Positions 11,783 to 23,412 of a DNA stretch of 64,000 nucleotides are shown piece by piece. Made by a program: the position numbers and the translations under genes. The notes below the pieces were generated by a model. That model saw only the letters and a program-made list of their open reading frames with translations. It made no database searches and was not told where the DNA came from. Position 1 is the stretch's first letter, and the number at the start of each line of letters is the position of its first letter. Origin of the DNA: Notamacropus eugenii. Taxonomy: Eukaryota; Chordata; Mammalia; Diprotodontia; Macropodidae. The stretch is from positions 58,131,865 through 58,195,864 of the forward strand of contig NC_092874.1 of assembly GCF_028372415.1 (NCBI RefSeq), in the 5' to 3' direction.

Positions 11783-12592
11783 AAGGAAAATGAAATATAT
11801 TGGAGGGAACTGAGAAAAATGATACATTAATTCACTATTGTTGGAGTTGTGAATTTTCCACTGTTCTGTAAAGCAATTTGGAACTATGCCCAAAGGGCTA
11901 TAAAACCATGCACACCCTTTGATCTAGCGGTGCCACTACTAGGTCCGTATCCCAAAAGAGATAAAAAAATCAAAAAGAAAAAGACATGTATATAGAAAAA
12001 TATCTATAGCCGCTCTTTTCTGGTGGCAAAGAACTGGAAATTGAGGGGATGCCCATCAAGTGGGGATTGGCTAAACAAACTGTGGTATGTGATTATGATG
12101 GAATACTATGATGCTATAAGAAATGATGAGCAGCGTGCCTTCAGAAAAACCTGGAAAGATTTACATGAGTTGATGCAAAGTGAAATGTACTGTGTACAAA
12201 GTAATAGCTATATTGTAAGCTGTGAATGACTTAGCTATTCTCAGTAATACAATAATTCAAGACAACTCTGAAGAACTTATGATGAAAAATGCTTTCATCT
12301 GCAGAGAAAGAGCTGATAGTATCTGAATTCAGATTGAAGTATATTTTTTAACTTTATTTTTCTTTAGGTTTCCTTCTTTTGGTCTATGTTTTCTTTCATG
12401 AGATGACTGTCATGGAAATGTTTTGCATGACTACACATGTTTAATTTATATTGAATTGCTTGCCTTCTCAATGAGGGAGGGTTAGGGAGGGAAGGGAGAG
12501 AATTTGGAACTGAAAGTTTTGAAAACAAATGTTAAAAATTGTTTTTACATGTACCTGGGAAAAAATAAAATACTAAATAGATTTTTAAAAAA
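11783..12592 (+). mobile_element. L1 3' end (5'-truncated) nested in the older L1
   Basis: The sequence encodes an L1 ORF2 C-terminal region: 12023-12229 reads MAKNWKLRGCPSSGDWLNKL, then WYVIMMEYYDAIRNDEQRAF. It is followed by the marsupial L1 3' UTR (ttgaattgcttgccttctcaatgagggaggg) and an A-rich tail. Flanks are similar: aaaaatgctctgaa before and aaaatgttctaaa after, consistent with a decayed target duplication. The host L1 continues at about 12597. Confidence 0.7.
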
Positions 12593-13469
12593 AGAAAATG
12601 TTCTAAATCATTATTGATTAGAGAAAGGAAAATTAAATAACTCACATTTATCAGAAATGATAAATGCTGGAAGGGATGAGGGAAATAGGTAAAGTAGTAA
12701 ACTGGTGGAGTAACGACCTGGTTGAACCATTCTGGAGTAATTTGGAATCATGCCCAAAGAGCTATAAAGCTGTGCATACTCTTTGACTCAACAATAATGC
12801 TACTCAGTCTGTATGCCCCAGAGATCTAGGAAAAAGGAAAAGGATCTATATGAACAAAAATATTTATAGCAGCTCTTTTTGTGGTGGCAGAGAATTGGAA
12901 AACAAGGTGATGCTCATCAATTGGGGAATGACTAAACAAGTTGTGACATATGATTGTGACAAAGTACTATTATACTATGGGAGATAACAAGGGGGGTGGT
13001 TTCAGAAAAATATGGCAAGGTTTTTATGAACTGGTGCAAGGTCAAATGAGATCATTGCCCATAGTAACAACAACATTGTAATGATGATCAGCAGTGAAAG
13101 ACTTGGCTACTCTGATCAATACAATGATCCAAGAGGTAATTCCCATGAGGTAATTCCAAAGGACTCTTGAAGAAAAAAAGTGCTATTCACTTCCACAGAG
13201 AGAAATAATGAACTCTGAGTGCAAATTGAATTATAATTTTCTCACTTTATTTTTCTTGCTTTTTTTTGGAAATATGGTTAATATGAAATATATTGTTAGC
13301 ACGATTTCACATGTATAATTGACACATTTCTTGCTTTCTCAGTAGGTGGGAGGGGGGTGGAAGGGAGAGAGAGAATTTGAAATTCAAAATTTTAAAAGAA
13401 AAGAATGTTAAAAATAAATATTTATAATTAAAAGAAGTCACATGTATTCAAGATAATCTTTGTTCTCTG

Positions 13470-15420
13470 ATAAAAGGAAATTCAGAGCAATTAACAGCTG
13501 TGTAGCTCAGACCATAGGAAGGAAGCAAGGTTGTATTTTTAGCTTCTAGCCCAGTCTGAAGCTGGCAGAGGAATAATTAGTTCAAGAACCACAGACCAAA
13601 GGGAAGCCTATAGTTCTATCACCTTGAATCAACAGTTTTCCAGCAGACTGATGATAGCTGAATCAAGCAACATTCTACTCTTCCTTAGACCCAAACCCAA
13701 GTCAAGCCCTTGCAGAGTTCAGAACAGCAACCAAACTTTGCCATTGAGTAGACCACTCAGAAGCATGGAAAGCTTGCAGGTCTGCAATCTATCCCTAAGA
13801 TGTTGGAATAACACAGCCCTCTGCCCCAAGGATGCTGCAATAGTATCTGCCCAGACCTTCCCTCTGGAAATGCTGCAAAGCCCAACACCAACATCAAGTT
13901 CAAAGTCAGGAAGTATTTTGGAAGGATGAGCATCCAGAAAATGAACCTACCCTGAAGAGCTGCTGTGGTGACAGAAAAGCTTTGAAGACACAATTTTTGA
14001 AGAAGAAAAAGACTCCAAAGCATCTACAAATAAAGCCTCAGAGAAAAACATAGTTTGGAAGCAAACTCAAGTAGGTCTGGAAGAGATGGAGTAAGTGTTT
14101 AAAAAATATTTTCATAAATGGAGTGAAACCACCTGAGGTAAATAATGGGAAGGGAATGAGAGTAAAGTAAAAAGAATTGGAAAGGAAATTCACAGCTTTG
14201 TAAGAGGTACAAAAACTTATCCAAACAACAGACTTCATAGAAATTAGCATGAATCAAAAAGAATCCAATGACCCCATGAGGTAACAAGACATATTAAAAC
14301 AAAGCCGAAAACCTAAAAAGAAAAGAAAATCTAATATATCCCATAGCAAAATCAACTGACCTAGAAAACAGATAAAGGAGAAAACAGTTAATAATTGAAC
14401 AATCCGAATGCCCTAACCAAAAAAAAAAAAAAAAGCTTCCACATCCTATTTTTCAAGAATTCTTAAAACAGCACTACTAGAACTCTAAAACCAGAAAGCA
14501 AAATGAAAATAGAAAGATTCCATCATAGTCATCTTCTGAAAGAAACCCCCAAATCAAAACTCTCAGGAACATCATAGTCAAAATCCAGAATTTTCAGATC
14601 AAAGGAAAAAATACTACAAGCAGGCAGAAAGAATTGGAGAATTGACGATCACACATGACAGCATCCACCACTAAAATGGATGGGAGAAGAACTTGGAATG
14701 CAGTATTCCAGAAGGCAAAGGTTATTAGGCTTATAGACAAGAATACCATCCAGAATTTTAAAAAAAAACCTCTGAGTATAATGTCATAGGGAGGTGTGAG
14801 TGGGAATGGACCTTTAATGAAATAGATGACTTCCAAACATTCATGATGAAAAGACCAGAGTGGCATAGAAACTTTGAAGTTCAAACGCAGGAGTGAAGAG
14901 AAACATTAAAAGGTAAATAAGAGTAAACAGTGATAAAGGACTAAACAAGAATATACTGCTTACATTCAAATATGAGGAGATGATACATACGTATGTCCCT
15001 TCTGAATCCTAACATTATCAGGAGTCATGGAGGAAGTCCGATTAAACAAGACCAGGGAGTGATTCTGCTATGTCTAGATCAGGACTGGGGAATCTGAGGC
15101 CTCAAGGCCACATGTGGTCCTCCAGGTCCTCTGGTGCAGCCTTTGGACTGAGTCCAAGTTTTACAAAACAAATGCTTTTCTTGAGGGGATTTGTTCTGTG
15201 AAGTTTGGATTCAGTCAAAGGACTTGAGGATCTAGAAAGCCACATGTGGCCTCGAGGCTCCAGGTTCCTCAACCTGGTTTAGATGATCTTAAGAAAAGAA
15301 TGTAAGGACAGAGGAGGAGGTGGGGAGGGGAGAAGGGAAGGAGAGGAAACTTGGAGAAATTATCTCAGGTAATCAAGGTACACAAGTGGATATCTATACC
15401 AAAAAAAAAAAAAGAGAGAA
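13470..15420 (+). mobile_element. Older HAL1/L1 copy with decayed ORF1, interrupted by a hAT MITE
   Basis: Remnants of the ORF1 coiled coil and RRM entry (ctgacctagaaaacagataaagg.. at about 14360) and the C-terminal domain (around 14690-14890: ggaatgcagtattccagaaggc and aaaagaccagag, parallel to the HAL1 at 7511). A ~HAL1-type 3' UTR follows up to an A-run at 15403-15414, with the MITE at 15080-15276 inside it. There is no ORF2. Heavily mutated, so older than the 7511 copy; its 5' end is unclear. Confidence 0.6.
15080..15276. mobile_element. hAT-type palindromic MITE (197 bp)
   Basis: Begins caggactggggaatctgaggcc and ends with the inverted counterpart (ctcgaggctccaggttcctcaacctg). The interior is a long imperfect palindrome around ttgttctgtgaagtttggattcagtc. 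The 8-bp duplications gtctagat (15072-15079) and gtttagat (15277-15284) match at 7 of 8 bases, as expected for hAT elements. Same family as 37409-37766. Confidence 0.75.
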
Positions 15421-15464
15421 AGAGGCTAGAGGGAGTGGCTGACCCTGGAGCCTCGCTCTCAGTC

Positions 15465-15620
15465 AGTCACTAAACATTTATTAAAAATCTACTGTGTGTC
15501 AGGTATTTTACTAAATGCTGAGGATACAAATACGAATAAAAAAAACTGTCCTCCAGCAACTTACAATCGAATGGGTAAAGACAACACACAACAGGAAGAC
15601 TGAAAAACAGGGAAGAGAGA
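15465..15620. repeat. Old interspersed repeat, start fragment
   Basis: 'taaacatttattaaaaatctactgtgtgtcaggtattttactaaatgctgaggatacaaat' and 'gtcctccagcaacttacaatcg' match the same start. Confidence 0.5.
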
Positions 15621-15909
15621 AAACAGATACCCAGCACAGCAGCATAATAGAGAAGTCCAAAGGAATCCAAAAGCAGTGCAGCTGGCGAGCAATGAGATGA
15701 TTGTCCCGAGACCCCTCCTTAAACGGGAGTTTGGGATCTCATTGCTTTCCCCTCTAATCAGAGGAGCAGAGGGTGCTGATGAGATGTGAGTCCCAAGGCT
15801 AATTCACTTCTGCAAAATGATACCATTTCCTAATGATGAGATTACTGGGGCATGATGGCAAATTCCAAAAGCAGAGCAGTTTTCATTGGAACTAGTCAAA
15901 AGAAGGAAG

Positions 15910-15923
15910 AACACACACACACA

Positions 15924-15973
<50 letters not shown>
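15910..15973. repeat. (CA)n microsatellite
   Basis: About 32 CA units with a single CT interruption. Confidence 0.95.
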
Positions 15974-15976
<3 letters not shown>

Positions 15977-16074
15977 TTGGGCATGAGTTCACCTAACAAT
16001 AGTTTAGGGGGAAAGGGAGGAGGGAGGATGGGGTGGGAGACTAGATTACAGGAGGAATTAGTCCTAAGGGAAAC

Positions 16075-16445
16075 AACTCTAAGGATATACAAAAATATTT
16101 ATAGCTCTTTTTGAGATGGCGAAGAATGGAAGTCTGAGAAGGTGCACATAAATTGGGAAATCCATGAATATGTTGTATTATATCAATGTGATGAAATACT
16201 ATCGCATTGAACTCTTATCAAGGTAATGCACATCATAATTACCAAGAGCTAATTGTATAACATGCTGCCCACTTCCAAATAGAAAGGTAAGAGACTCAAA
16301 ATATAGAATGAGAATTTTTTTTGAACATAATGTGAAAAGTTTTTGATTGACTATGCATGTTTGTAATGGATTTTGTTTTTCTTATTTGTTTGGGACAAAA
16401 GGTGAAGAAGGCAGATTTTGGCTGATTAAAACAAATAATTTTTTT
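16075..16445 (+). mobile_element. L1 3'-end fragment
   Basis: Contains 'aaaaatatttatagctctttttgagatggcgaagaatggaa', the decayed equivalent of the L1 ORF2 C-terminus, followed by 'gactatgcatgtttgtaatggattttg' of marsupial L1 3' ends and a short A-rich end. Confidence 0.55.
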
Positions 16446-16514
16446 AAAGAAGAGTTATGAGCCAATGACACTCAGCAGGAATCAGGATTGTAGCCTCAGT
16501 AGTGCCTACAACAT

Positions 16515-17800
16515 ATTACAGAATCACAAAATCAGAAAGGCCATCCAGTCCAACCCATATCTACATAAGAATCTCCCCCATCATACTCCCAATAAGGGCT
16601 TCTCTGGGTTTTGTTTAAAGACCTCCATTTAGAGATAACCCACTATTTTCCAGGGCAGCCTAGTCTATTTTAAAAATAGATTTAATTGTTAATAAGTGCC
16701 TTCTCATATCAGTTCTTCATAACTTCCCCACATTGTTCCTAGTTCTGCTTTCTGGGGCCATGTAGAACTAGCATAATGCTCTCCTTTCATAGGATAGCTC
16801 CTCAGATATTTGAAGACAATGAACATCTCTCTCCCTCCTATACCTTTTCTTCTCCCTATTAATGATCCCCGGTTCCTTTAGCAAATCCTCACAATCTTAA
16901 GGCCTTTAAATGGGTCAGCTTCACAGGAACACTCCAGTTTATCAAAGCAGTCCTTAAAACACAGCATCCAGAACCAAAGACAACTCTCTAGTTGTCTGAG
17001 CAGGTCAGAGTACAGTAAGTACATCAGCTCAGTCCTAAGGGCATTGCTTCTCTTAATGCAGCCTAAGAGTACGTTAGATTTTTTTTGACTGACATATATC
17101 ACTGTTTACTCATATTTAGCTTATAATTGGGGTGGAAACAAGATGGCGGAACAGCAAGAAGTAGTAAAGTGAAGAGATTTCCCTGATACTGAACTCCTCC
17201 AAACTGATCTAGAAAATGCAGTGGGCTAAATCCTGATGGGGAAATCCAAGGTCATGTAGTCCACTGAAATAGTCTGAAAGGTGGTAAACTAGCCTCTCAC
17301 CCTTCCTACATTATACTTGTTTTTTATTATAATTTGATTTTTTTTTTGCAATTAGCAAAAATTTATTTTTCTCTCCCTCATACCTTCTTTCACAATTTAA
17401 AACAAAGATAAAGCAAATCCTCTATCTTGAGCTTATAAAGCATATTTTTAAACTCAAGTGTGAGACTTTACATTTATCCCTATTAAATTATACCACTTAA
17501 TTTGGCCCAGTGTTCTACTCAACAAGGCCTTTTCAGTACCTGACTGTAGCCTAGTATGTTAGCTATTGCTCTTAGCTTCCCATCCATCTGCAGATTTGTT
17601 AAGTATGTCATTTTGGCCTTTTTCTAAGTCATTAAGTAAGGCTGTTCAGCAACAAAGAGTTAAGCATAAAATCCCAGGGCACTACCCTCCAGACCTTCCT
17701 TCATCATGACACCAAACCACTAATGGCTGTTCTTTGAATCTGTCCATCCAATCCACCTAACTTTATTACTGTCTAGCTCATATTTTCCTGTACACGTAAA
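16515..17800 (-). mobile_element. L3/CR1 LINE, antisense, with foreign insertions
   Basis: Typical antisense landmarks of the mammalian L3/CR1 family: 'ggccatccagtccaaccca', 'cctcagatatttgaagacaa', 'cattgcttctcttaatgcagcctaag', 'tgtttactcatatttagctt', then after an interruption 'gagactttacatttatccctatt' and 'atcccagggcactaccctcc'. The body is split at 17128-17435 by an L1 5'-end fragment and an A/T-rich repeat. Very old. Confidence 0.65.
17128..17300 (+). mobile_element. L1/HAL1 5'-end fragment
   Basis: Starts ggggtggaaacaagatggcggaacag, closely resembling the 5' ends at 6057 and 7511, and continues for about 170 bp of 5' UTR before breaking off. A 5' end without the remainder of the element is unusual for L1 and implies a later deletion. 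Confidence 0.6.
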
Positions 17801-18041
17801 TAGATATTAGCAAAATGATGAGAGACTTTGGCACATGGAGCAGCTTATGCTGTTCTAACTGGCACAAGAGAGCTGATAGTTAAATTTTCAATACAAGCAT
17901 TTAAACCTCAGAAATTGCTACAAATCGGTTTTGTTGTGTTGTTGATTATCTAAAGGAAAGTGTTAGTAACATAAATTGAACCTAAAAGTGTGTCCTGCTA
18001 TGCATTTTTCAGAGACCTGGTTGTTACACATTTACTTGTAC

Positions 18042-18150
18042 ATCTATCCTTTTACTAAGGGATAGGCTCTGGATTTGTGATTTCATTGGTATGTTTTTTA
18101 TCTACCCTTTACTAAGGGATAGGCTCTGGATTTGTGATTTCATTGGTATC
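18042..18150. repeat. 57-bp tandem duplication
   Basis: The motif starting tttactaagggataggctct occurs at 18051 and again at 18108, and each copy continues through ggatttgtgatttcattggtat. The two units are nearly identical, so the duplication is recent relative to the surrounding SINE-like sequence. Confidence 0.9.
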
Positions 18151-18739
18151 ACAAACTACTGAGTGAGAAAATCATTCTATCAATGCAAATCCATGCTTTC
18201 CCTGAAACTTTCAGTCTTAGAGATCTACTAAGGTGACAGGAAGGTTAAGAAATTTAGCAGGGTCACATAACCATTATGTATTAATGTTGGGACCAGTTTT
18301 ATTTGCTATACCATGCTGACTCTTCCTTTACTGAGATCTAGGAATACAATCTCAGGTCTGAAGAGATAAGAAGGAAAGTAACTACAGGCATGGAATATTG
18401 CCTGGGCTAAAAGATATGGTCATTTTACTGGTCAGTTTCACTTAACTGTTTTTCTTTGTTATGATGGGAGGAAGGTTGGAGTTATATATAAGGGAATTAT
18501 TATTGCTTTTAAAAATATGAACAATAAAATAAGATCTAGATATACTACATCTTTTATATTCCCCATATCTATCAATCTAATACAATTGTCGCTAAAGAAA
18601 AGAAGTCAGTTTGGAATGGCCTTTTCTGGAGGAAAACATGGTGGTTCTTTGTAAACACAACTTCCTTTTTTAGATATTCCATAACCATTGCTTTAATAGA
18701 CATTATGGATTTTTTTTTCCAGGAATCAAAAGTCCACCT

Positions 18740-19320
18740 TGCTAAAGGAGAGTTTACGACTCTTTGATCTTTTGTTTTTTAAGCACCGGTACCACAATCA
18801 CCTTCCCTAATCCTTTAGTATTGTTCCCCGTCAGGGTCTTGCAAAGATCACTGGCAGTGGCTCAGCAATCATATGTGCCAATTCTTTCTGAACCTGAGGG
18901 TGTCATTCATCTAGGACCAGTGATGTTAACTCATCAAGGACATGTAGGTACTCTCTTGCTATTTCACTATTCCGTTGATGTCTAAACTCCCTGTTAACCA
19001 TTTTTGTATCTGTCCCTTCCAGTCCAAAGATTATTGTCTTTGACAGAGAAAATAAAAGTGAAATCATCTCTCCTCTCTGTGATAAATTGTCATTGCCCTA
19101 CCTATCCTAAGCAGCAGTCCTATTCTTTTTTTGAGCTGCTTCTCTTTCTAAATATAGCTTTGCAAAAGAAGCATCCTAGCCCTATTCCAGCATTCTTATA
19201 TTTGGTCCTGTGCTCATTTGCCCTTTTGCTTCCCAGGATTTACATTCAGAACAGCAGACAAGGGATGCTGATTCTAAATACAGGCTCATGGAGCTTGAAG
19301 GCAAAGATAGAGACTTAGAG
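18740..19320 (-). mobile_element. L3/CR1-type LINE fragment, antisense
   Basis: Landmarks such as 'cttgcaaagatcactggcagtggctcagcaatcatatgtgccaattctttctgaacctgagggtgtcattcatctaggaccagtgatg' and 'gtcccttccagtccaaagattattgtctttg' resemble the 5' side of the same LINE family seen at 16.5-17.8 kb in the same orientation. Possibly one original element. The family assignment is from memory. Confidence 0.45.
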
Positions 19321-19329
19321 GAAATTATG

Positions 19330-21788
19330 GTCAAAGAGATAACATCCCATTGGTCCTTCTTCTACTGGGTTCAGTGACATTGGTCCTAAGATCCTTTAAA
19401 TAATGCCCCTTTCTAGTAGCAGACTTCAAGGATGGACAAGTATGTGAACCAGACAAATGAGCAGAGTAACCATAGACCCTAGAGAAATACTCAGGGACCT
19501 GCTGCCTTCTATACCCGTATAGTCATGATCCTGAGAATCACTGACAATTTCCACAATCTTCTCCAACCCTAATGTAAACAACCTGTTGTGAGTTAACTAC
19601 TTATGTCCTACTTCACTTTAGTGGAGGGTAGATGGTTTATTACAAGATACAGTTTCTGGGTTCTCTCTCTCCTGCCCCCATGCTGCATTTCAGAGGCTAA
19701 AGGAGGAAGAACTAGACTCCAACACCAGAAGATTTTATTTGTTTGTCTTGAGGGTTGGAACTTGGAAGAAAGGGAATGTGGCACTTTGTGATAAAACCAT
19801 AGTAAATTGGAGATCCATAGACAGAGCTATCAAATTACCTAATCTCATAAAACCATTTGCTTAACTCTGATCTTGAATGGAGGTGAGTGACTGATATGAT
19901 TAGTATGCTGAATCTGGAAGAGGAGATATGTGTGGTTGATAGGTGGAGACAGAATTGTATGATACATCATGATTGACAGTTGTTTGGAGGCCAGGAACTC
20001 CTAGTGAGGAAAGTCTCTCTACGAACTGAGATCAGCCACTAGTCCATAACTTACTGGCTTGAGGAGTTTTGTGGGGTATTAAGAGTTTCAGTAACTTGAT
20101 CACTGCATCAGTATTTGTCAGAGATAGAACTTAAATATAGACCTTTCTGGCACTGCGCTTGGTTCTCTATATATACTGTGCAACACTGCCTGCTACATGA
20201 CATATATTCCTAGAGAAAGAGCCTCAGATGTACCAGCATGGAAGACAGGGCTGGGTCACTGTCAGCTTCCTGCCCATGGCCCCATCTGTTCATGGGATCC
20301 AGATGATAACACTGGGACAGCTTTAAAAAAAAACAGCCACCTTTTTGTTTTCCTTTGCTTTTTTCATCATCCTTGGTTTGCTATGAATTTTAGCATGTCT
20401 CACTTCATTCTTTGCTACATATTTATAATTCCTATCTGTTTTCTGCCCTTCATTATATCTTTTCTATGTATTTTAAAAATCCAACTTGATTAACGAGCAT
20501 CCTGATCATTAGAATCTGCTTTGCTCCCAACTGAAATTGTTTCTCTTTGTATTTTTGCTTTCTCCCTCCCTGGTTGTCTTCTTCTACAGAATTTTAGCCT
20601 ATGTTGAGTCATATGTAACAATTCTGGTGCCTGAGACATGACCAACAAAATACAACCTAGAGAAAAGAGCTTGAAACGTGTCCTCAAATCAACTTTTTAA
20701 GACAAATTCAATTAAGAGAAAGAAAGATCTTAACCTTGAAATGCAGGGCCCCATGGTGGGAGACCCTAGAATTCACACAGAGCAATACCATGCTGAGGAG
20801 GAACTCCCTTGAGATGTGGCCACTGAGAAGAGGAAATGGGCCAGTAGTGAGCAACAGGGAATATAATGAATAAAGGAAGGGAAGATTGGCTCATATGTCT
20901 CTAAGATGAAATGCATTCACTTATATAGGAAGAAAAAAGATCTTATTATTGATTCAACAAAAAAAATTCTGTCAAAACTCCTTTGCAATTCAAAAAACAT
21001 TAAAGGTAATTTATAAAGGCATCAAAGCAGGGGTTCAAAGCATGCCTAGTACTCACAATCATTTGCAGTCTTATTTCCTTTTATTTTTCATATATTCATG
21101 CTACTTCTGGCACCCCCATTTTCTTCAGAAAATTTTATGCAATGAAAACCGATGTTTTTTAATATGTGGTGTTTTTCTTCTTGGCTGCACATAAAACAAT
21201 TTCCTTGCCATTGTAGTCTTAGAGTTCAACAATAGTATGTTTGGATCATTTTAATCTAGGGCTCATCTTGTTTATAACCTGTGCATTCTGTTAATTTGCT
21301 TGCCATCCCTTGGTTTCAATATTTCTGGCAAACTTTACTGTATGATTTTCTAAAATAGAAGATGTTTCTTTCTTAATTTTTTCTCTGAAAATCCAATGCC
21401 CTTCAGGTTATTTTATTGAGCTTTGTTCTTCAGATCCATCACCTCTGTTTCTAAGCGTTCTTCTATTCATGTAGGCTTTCAGTATTATTTTCTTTTTGCT
21501 GGTTTTGCTATTGTCTTCCATAAACTATATGCTATTTCTCAATGAATCCTTTGTTTTAATTGTATTCTCAAAAATATTTTTGTTGAGTTTTTCAACAACT
21601 TGTCATGTTCTTTATTTAATAATAACCATGTTCTAATATATATTTCTTGCACAACAGAAGGAGGCTTTAGGGGGCATGGTGTTGGATTTATTTATTCTTT
21701 TATACCAGCAACTTTGTTTTTATATCCTCATATCCATAATACCTTGTCCCTCCTATCTCAGGCAAGAAACTCCTTCTGTTATATGTAC

Positions 21789-21790
<2 letters not shown>
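19330..21790. other. No gene recognised
   Basis: AT-rich DNA without a recognisable gene, apart from the weak SINE piece at 20040-20195. Open frames are short and lack family resemblance. Confidence 0.6.
20040..20195 (+). mobile_element. MIR-type SINE 3' part (weak)
   Basis: 'tcagagatagaacttaaatatagacctttctggcactgcgcttggttctctatatatactgtgcaacactgcctgc' matches the 'aacccaggtcttcctgactccaag..ctctatccactatgcca' layout, but is decayed. Confidence 0.35.

Positions 21791-21791
<1 letters not shown>

Positions 21792-21840
<49 letters not shown>
21792..21840. repeat. (TG)n(TA)n microsatellite
   Basis: TG run followed directly by TATATATA; it accounts for the open frames with poly-Cys/Val on both strands here. 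Confidence 0.95.
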
Positions 21841-21894
21841 GGTATATGTGTGTCTGTATATGTATAGCAGATAGTAATCCTCCATCTGCTTAAA

Positions 21895-22180
21895 TAATTT
21901 CAATGGTAGGGAGCTCATTGTTTTATGGACTATCTCATTCCATTTTTTGTACAGTTCCAATTATTTTAAAAGTCTTGGTTATATTGAGATGAAAACTGCC
22001 TCTCCTCAGTTTTTACCAGTTGATTTTTGTTCTGCCCTCTAGACAAATGGATGTTGGGATAGGTGACTATTTTCAGTTGAATCTCTAAGATTTAATTGAA
22101 CTTTCCTACTCATCTCTGCAAGTCAGATGAATTTGAGTTGATTTCCAAATGACACCAATATTACTCAGTTCTTTTCACAG
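21895..22180 (-). mobile_element. L3/CR1 fragment, antisense
   Basis: 'ggagctcattgttttatgga', 'gaaaactgcctctcctcag' and 'ttgttctgccctctagac' parallel the antisense 3' portion of L3/CR1. Short and decayed. Confidence 0.4.
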
Positions 22181-22734
22181 GGCTAAATATTGTTCCCTTC
22201 TTTATTAATGTTTAAAACAGAATATATAGGATAGTACAGATTACTTATAGTGCTTTTCAGTCAGACCATTGACTAGTCAGAACAAAGGCTAATTCTTGTT
22301 CTGCCCTCTGGAAGGCTGATATGAGCATCAAGCCAGAAGAAAAAAATCAAGGTGAGAAGCAGATAGTTAAACTATTTTAACTTATTAAACTAACTTGGAA
22401 AGTGAGAGATGGACAAACATGAAGAAATGAACTCTGTCACCATTTCTCAGAGAAGTTTAACTGAAATGGTACGAAAAGGTAGACAAAGAAACCCAGAAAC
22501 CACCTCAACCACCAAATACTTGATCTCCTTGGCACATGGAAGAGAATGTCAGTTAAGGACACCTATATAGGGCACAAGCTCATCTGTAAAATCTTATGTA
22601 AAAGAATAAAGATAATTACAAACTTAATTATCTCACAAAAATGCAGAAAGAAGTGGGGAGGAAAACAAATATATAGAAAATGTAGCATAAAACTTAATTC
22701 AGATAATCTCAAGACCAATTTTAAATGAACTGGG

Positions 22735-22890
22735 AGAGAAGATCCATAGGATCTCTAGATCTGGCAGGAATTTTAGAGGTCATTCAGTTCAATATCTTCA
22801 CTTTTTATAAATGAGCTACTGAGTTCTAAGAGTTCAAATTTACACAGATAGTAAGCAACAAAAACTGAGATTCCAACATAGGAATAACAC
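22735..22890 (+). mobile_element. MIR-type SINE fragment
   Basis: 'aattttagaggtcattcagttcaa', 'tttataaatgagctactgag' and 'acacagatagtaagcaac' are in MIR order. Confidence 0.5.
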
Positions 22891-23324
22891 TTTGGCAATG
22901 GTAGCTTCTTCCAATAGGTCATCTATTCATGTCTTGCTGTGGTCAGAATGAGATATAAATGACAGGATAATTTAGTATATATTCCCAAAAATCACTTTTC
23001 TGTTGACTGAATTATTTTAATGGGACTTTGGGGAACAGGTAGATACCAAATTCCTTTATTAATTTTCTACTCATGTTAAGGCTAATTTTGGGTGACTAAA
23101 CTGTTTTGCAATAAAGTATACCTTTCTAATTTCAGCACTAAATTATCTGATAATTATTTCATAATGGATAGGACAAATGAATAGCAGTAGAAAAAGTAAC
23201 CTATAGCTATTGCGATGAATAACTTCTCAACATTAAAACAAGATTAGAAGAATTGTTGGCCTACCTGACAAATAGGCATTGTGTTCTTAAAACCAAGATA
23301 AGTAAATTCTCAAAAAGCACATGG

Positions 23325-23390
<66 letters not shown>

Positions 23391-23412
23391 ATCTATCTAC
23401 CTATCTATCTGT
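23325..23412. repeat. (TATC)n tetranucleotide microsatellite
   Basis: About 20 near-perfect TATC units, with small interruptions only at the 3' end; long and pure enough to be polymorphic. Confidence 0.95.

Larger units (their letters stand above)
6057..13431 (+). mobile_element. L1 element, internally deleted, host of three nested insertions
   Basis: The 5' end (ggatggaaccaagatggcag) resembles the conserved L1 start. It is flanked by a ~20-bp target duplication, aagaagtcagatgtattcaa at 6037-6056 and the same with one mismatch at 13432-13451. Own sequence: 6057-7495 (5' UTR, decayed coiled-coil ORF1 around 6760-7190), 10320-10918 (ORF2 endonuclease fragment; 10762-10857 reads MISNKAKSKMNLIKRDNQGN, like the L1 'AILISDK..IKRDKEGHYI' region, then jumps towards the C-terminal part of ORF2), about 11656-11782, and 12597-13431 (3' end with poly-A). 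That totals about 3.0 kb, so most of ORF2 is deleted. Inserted into it are a HAL1 (7511-10304), an unidentified 0.74-kb segment and another L1 tail. Confidence 0.8.

Noticed and set aside
23325-23412. Possible CRISPR-like or satellite array
   Set aside because: A simple tetranucleotide microsatellite without spacers in a mammalian genome.
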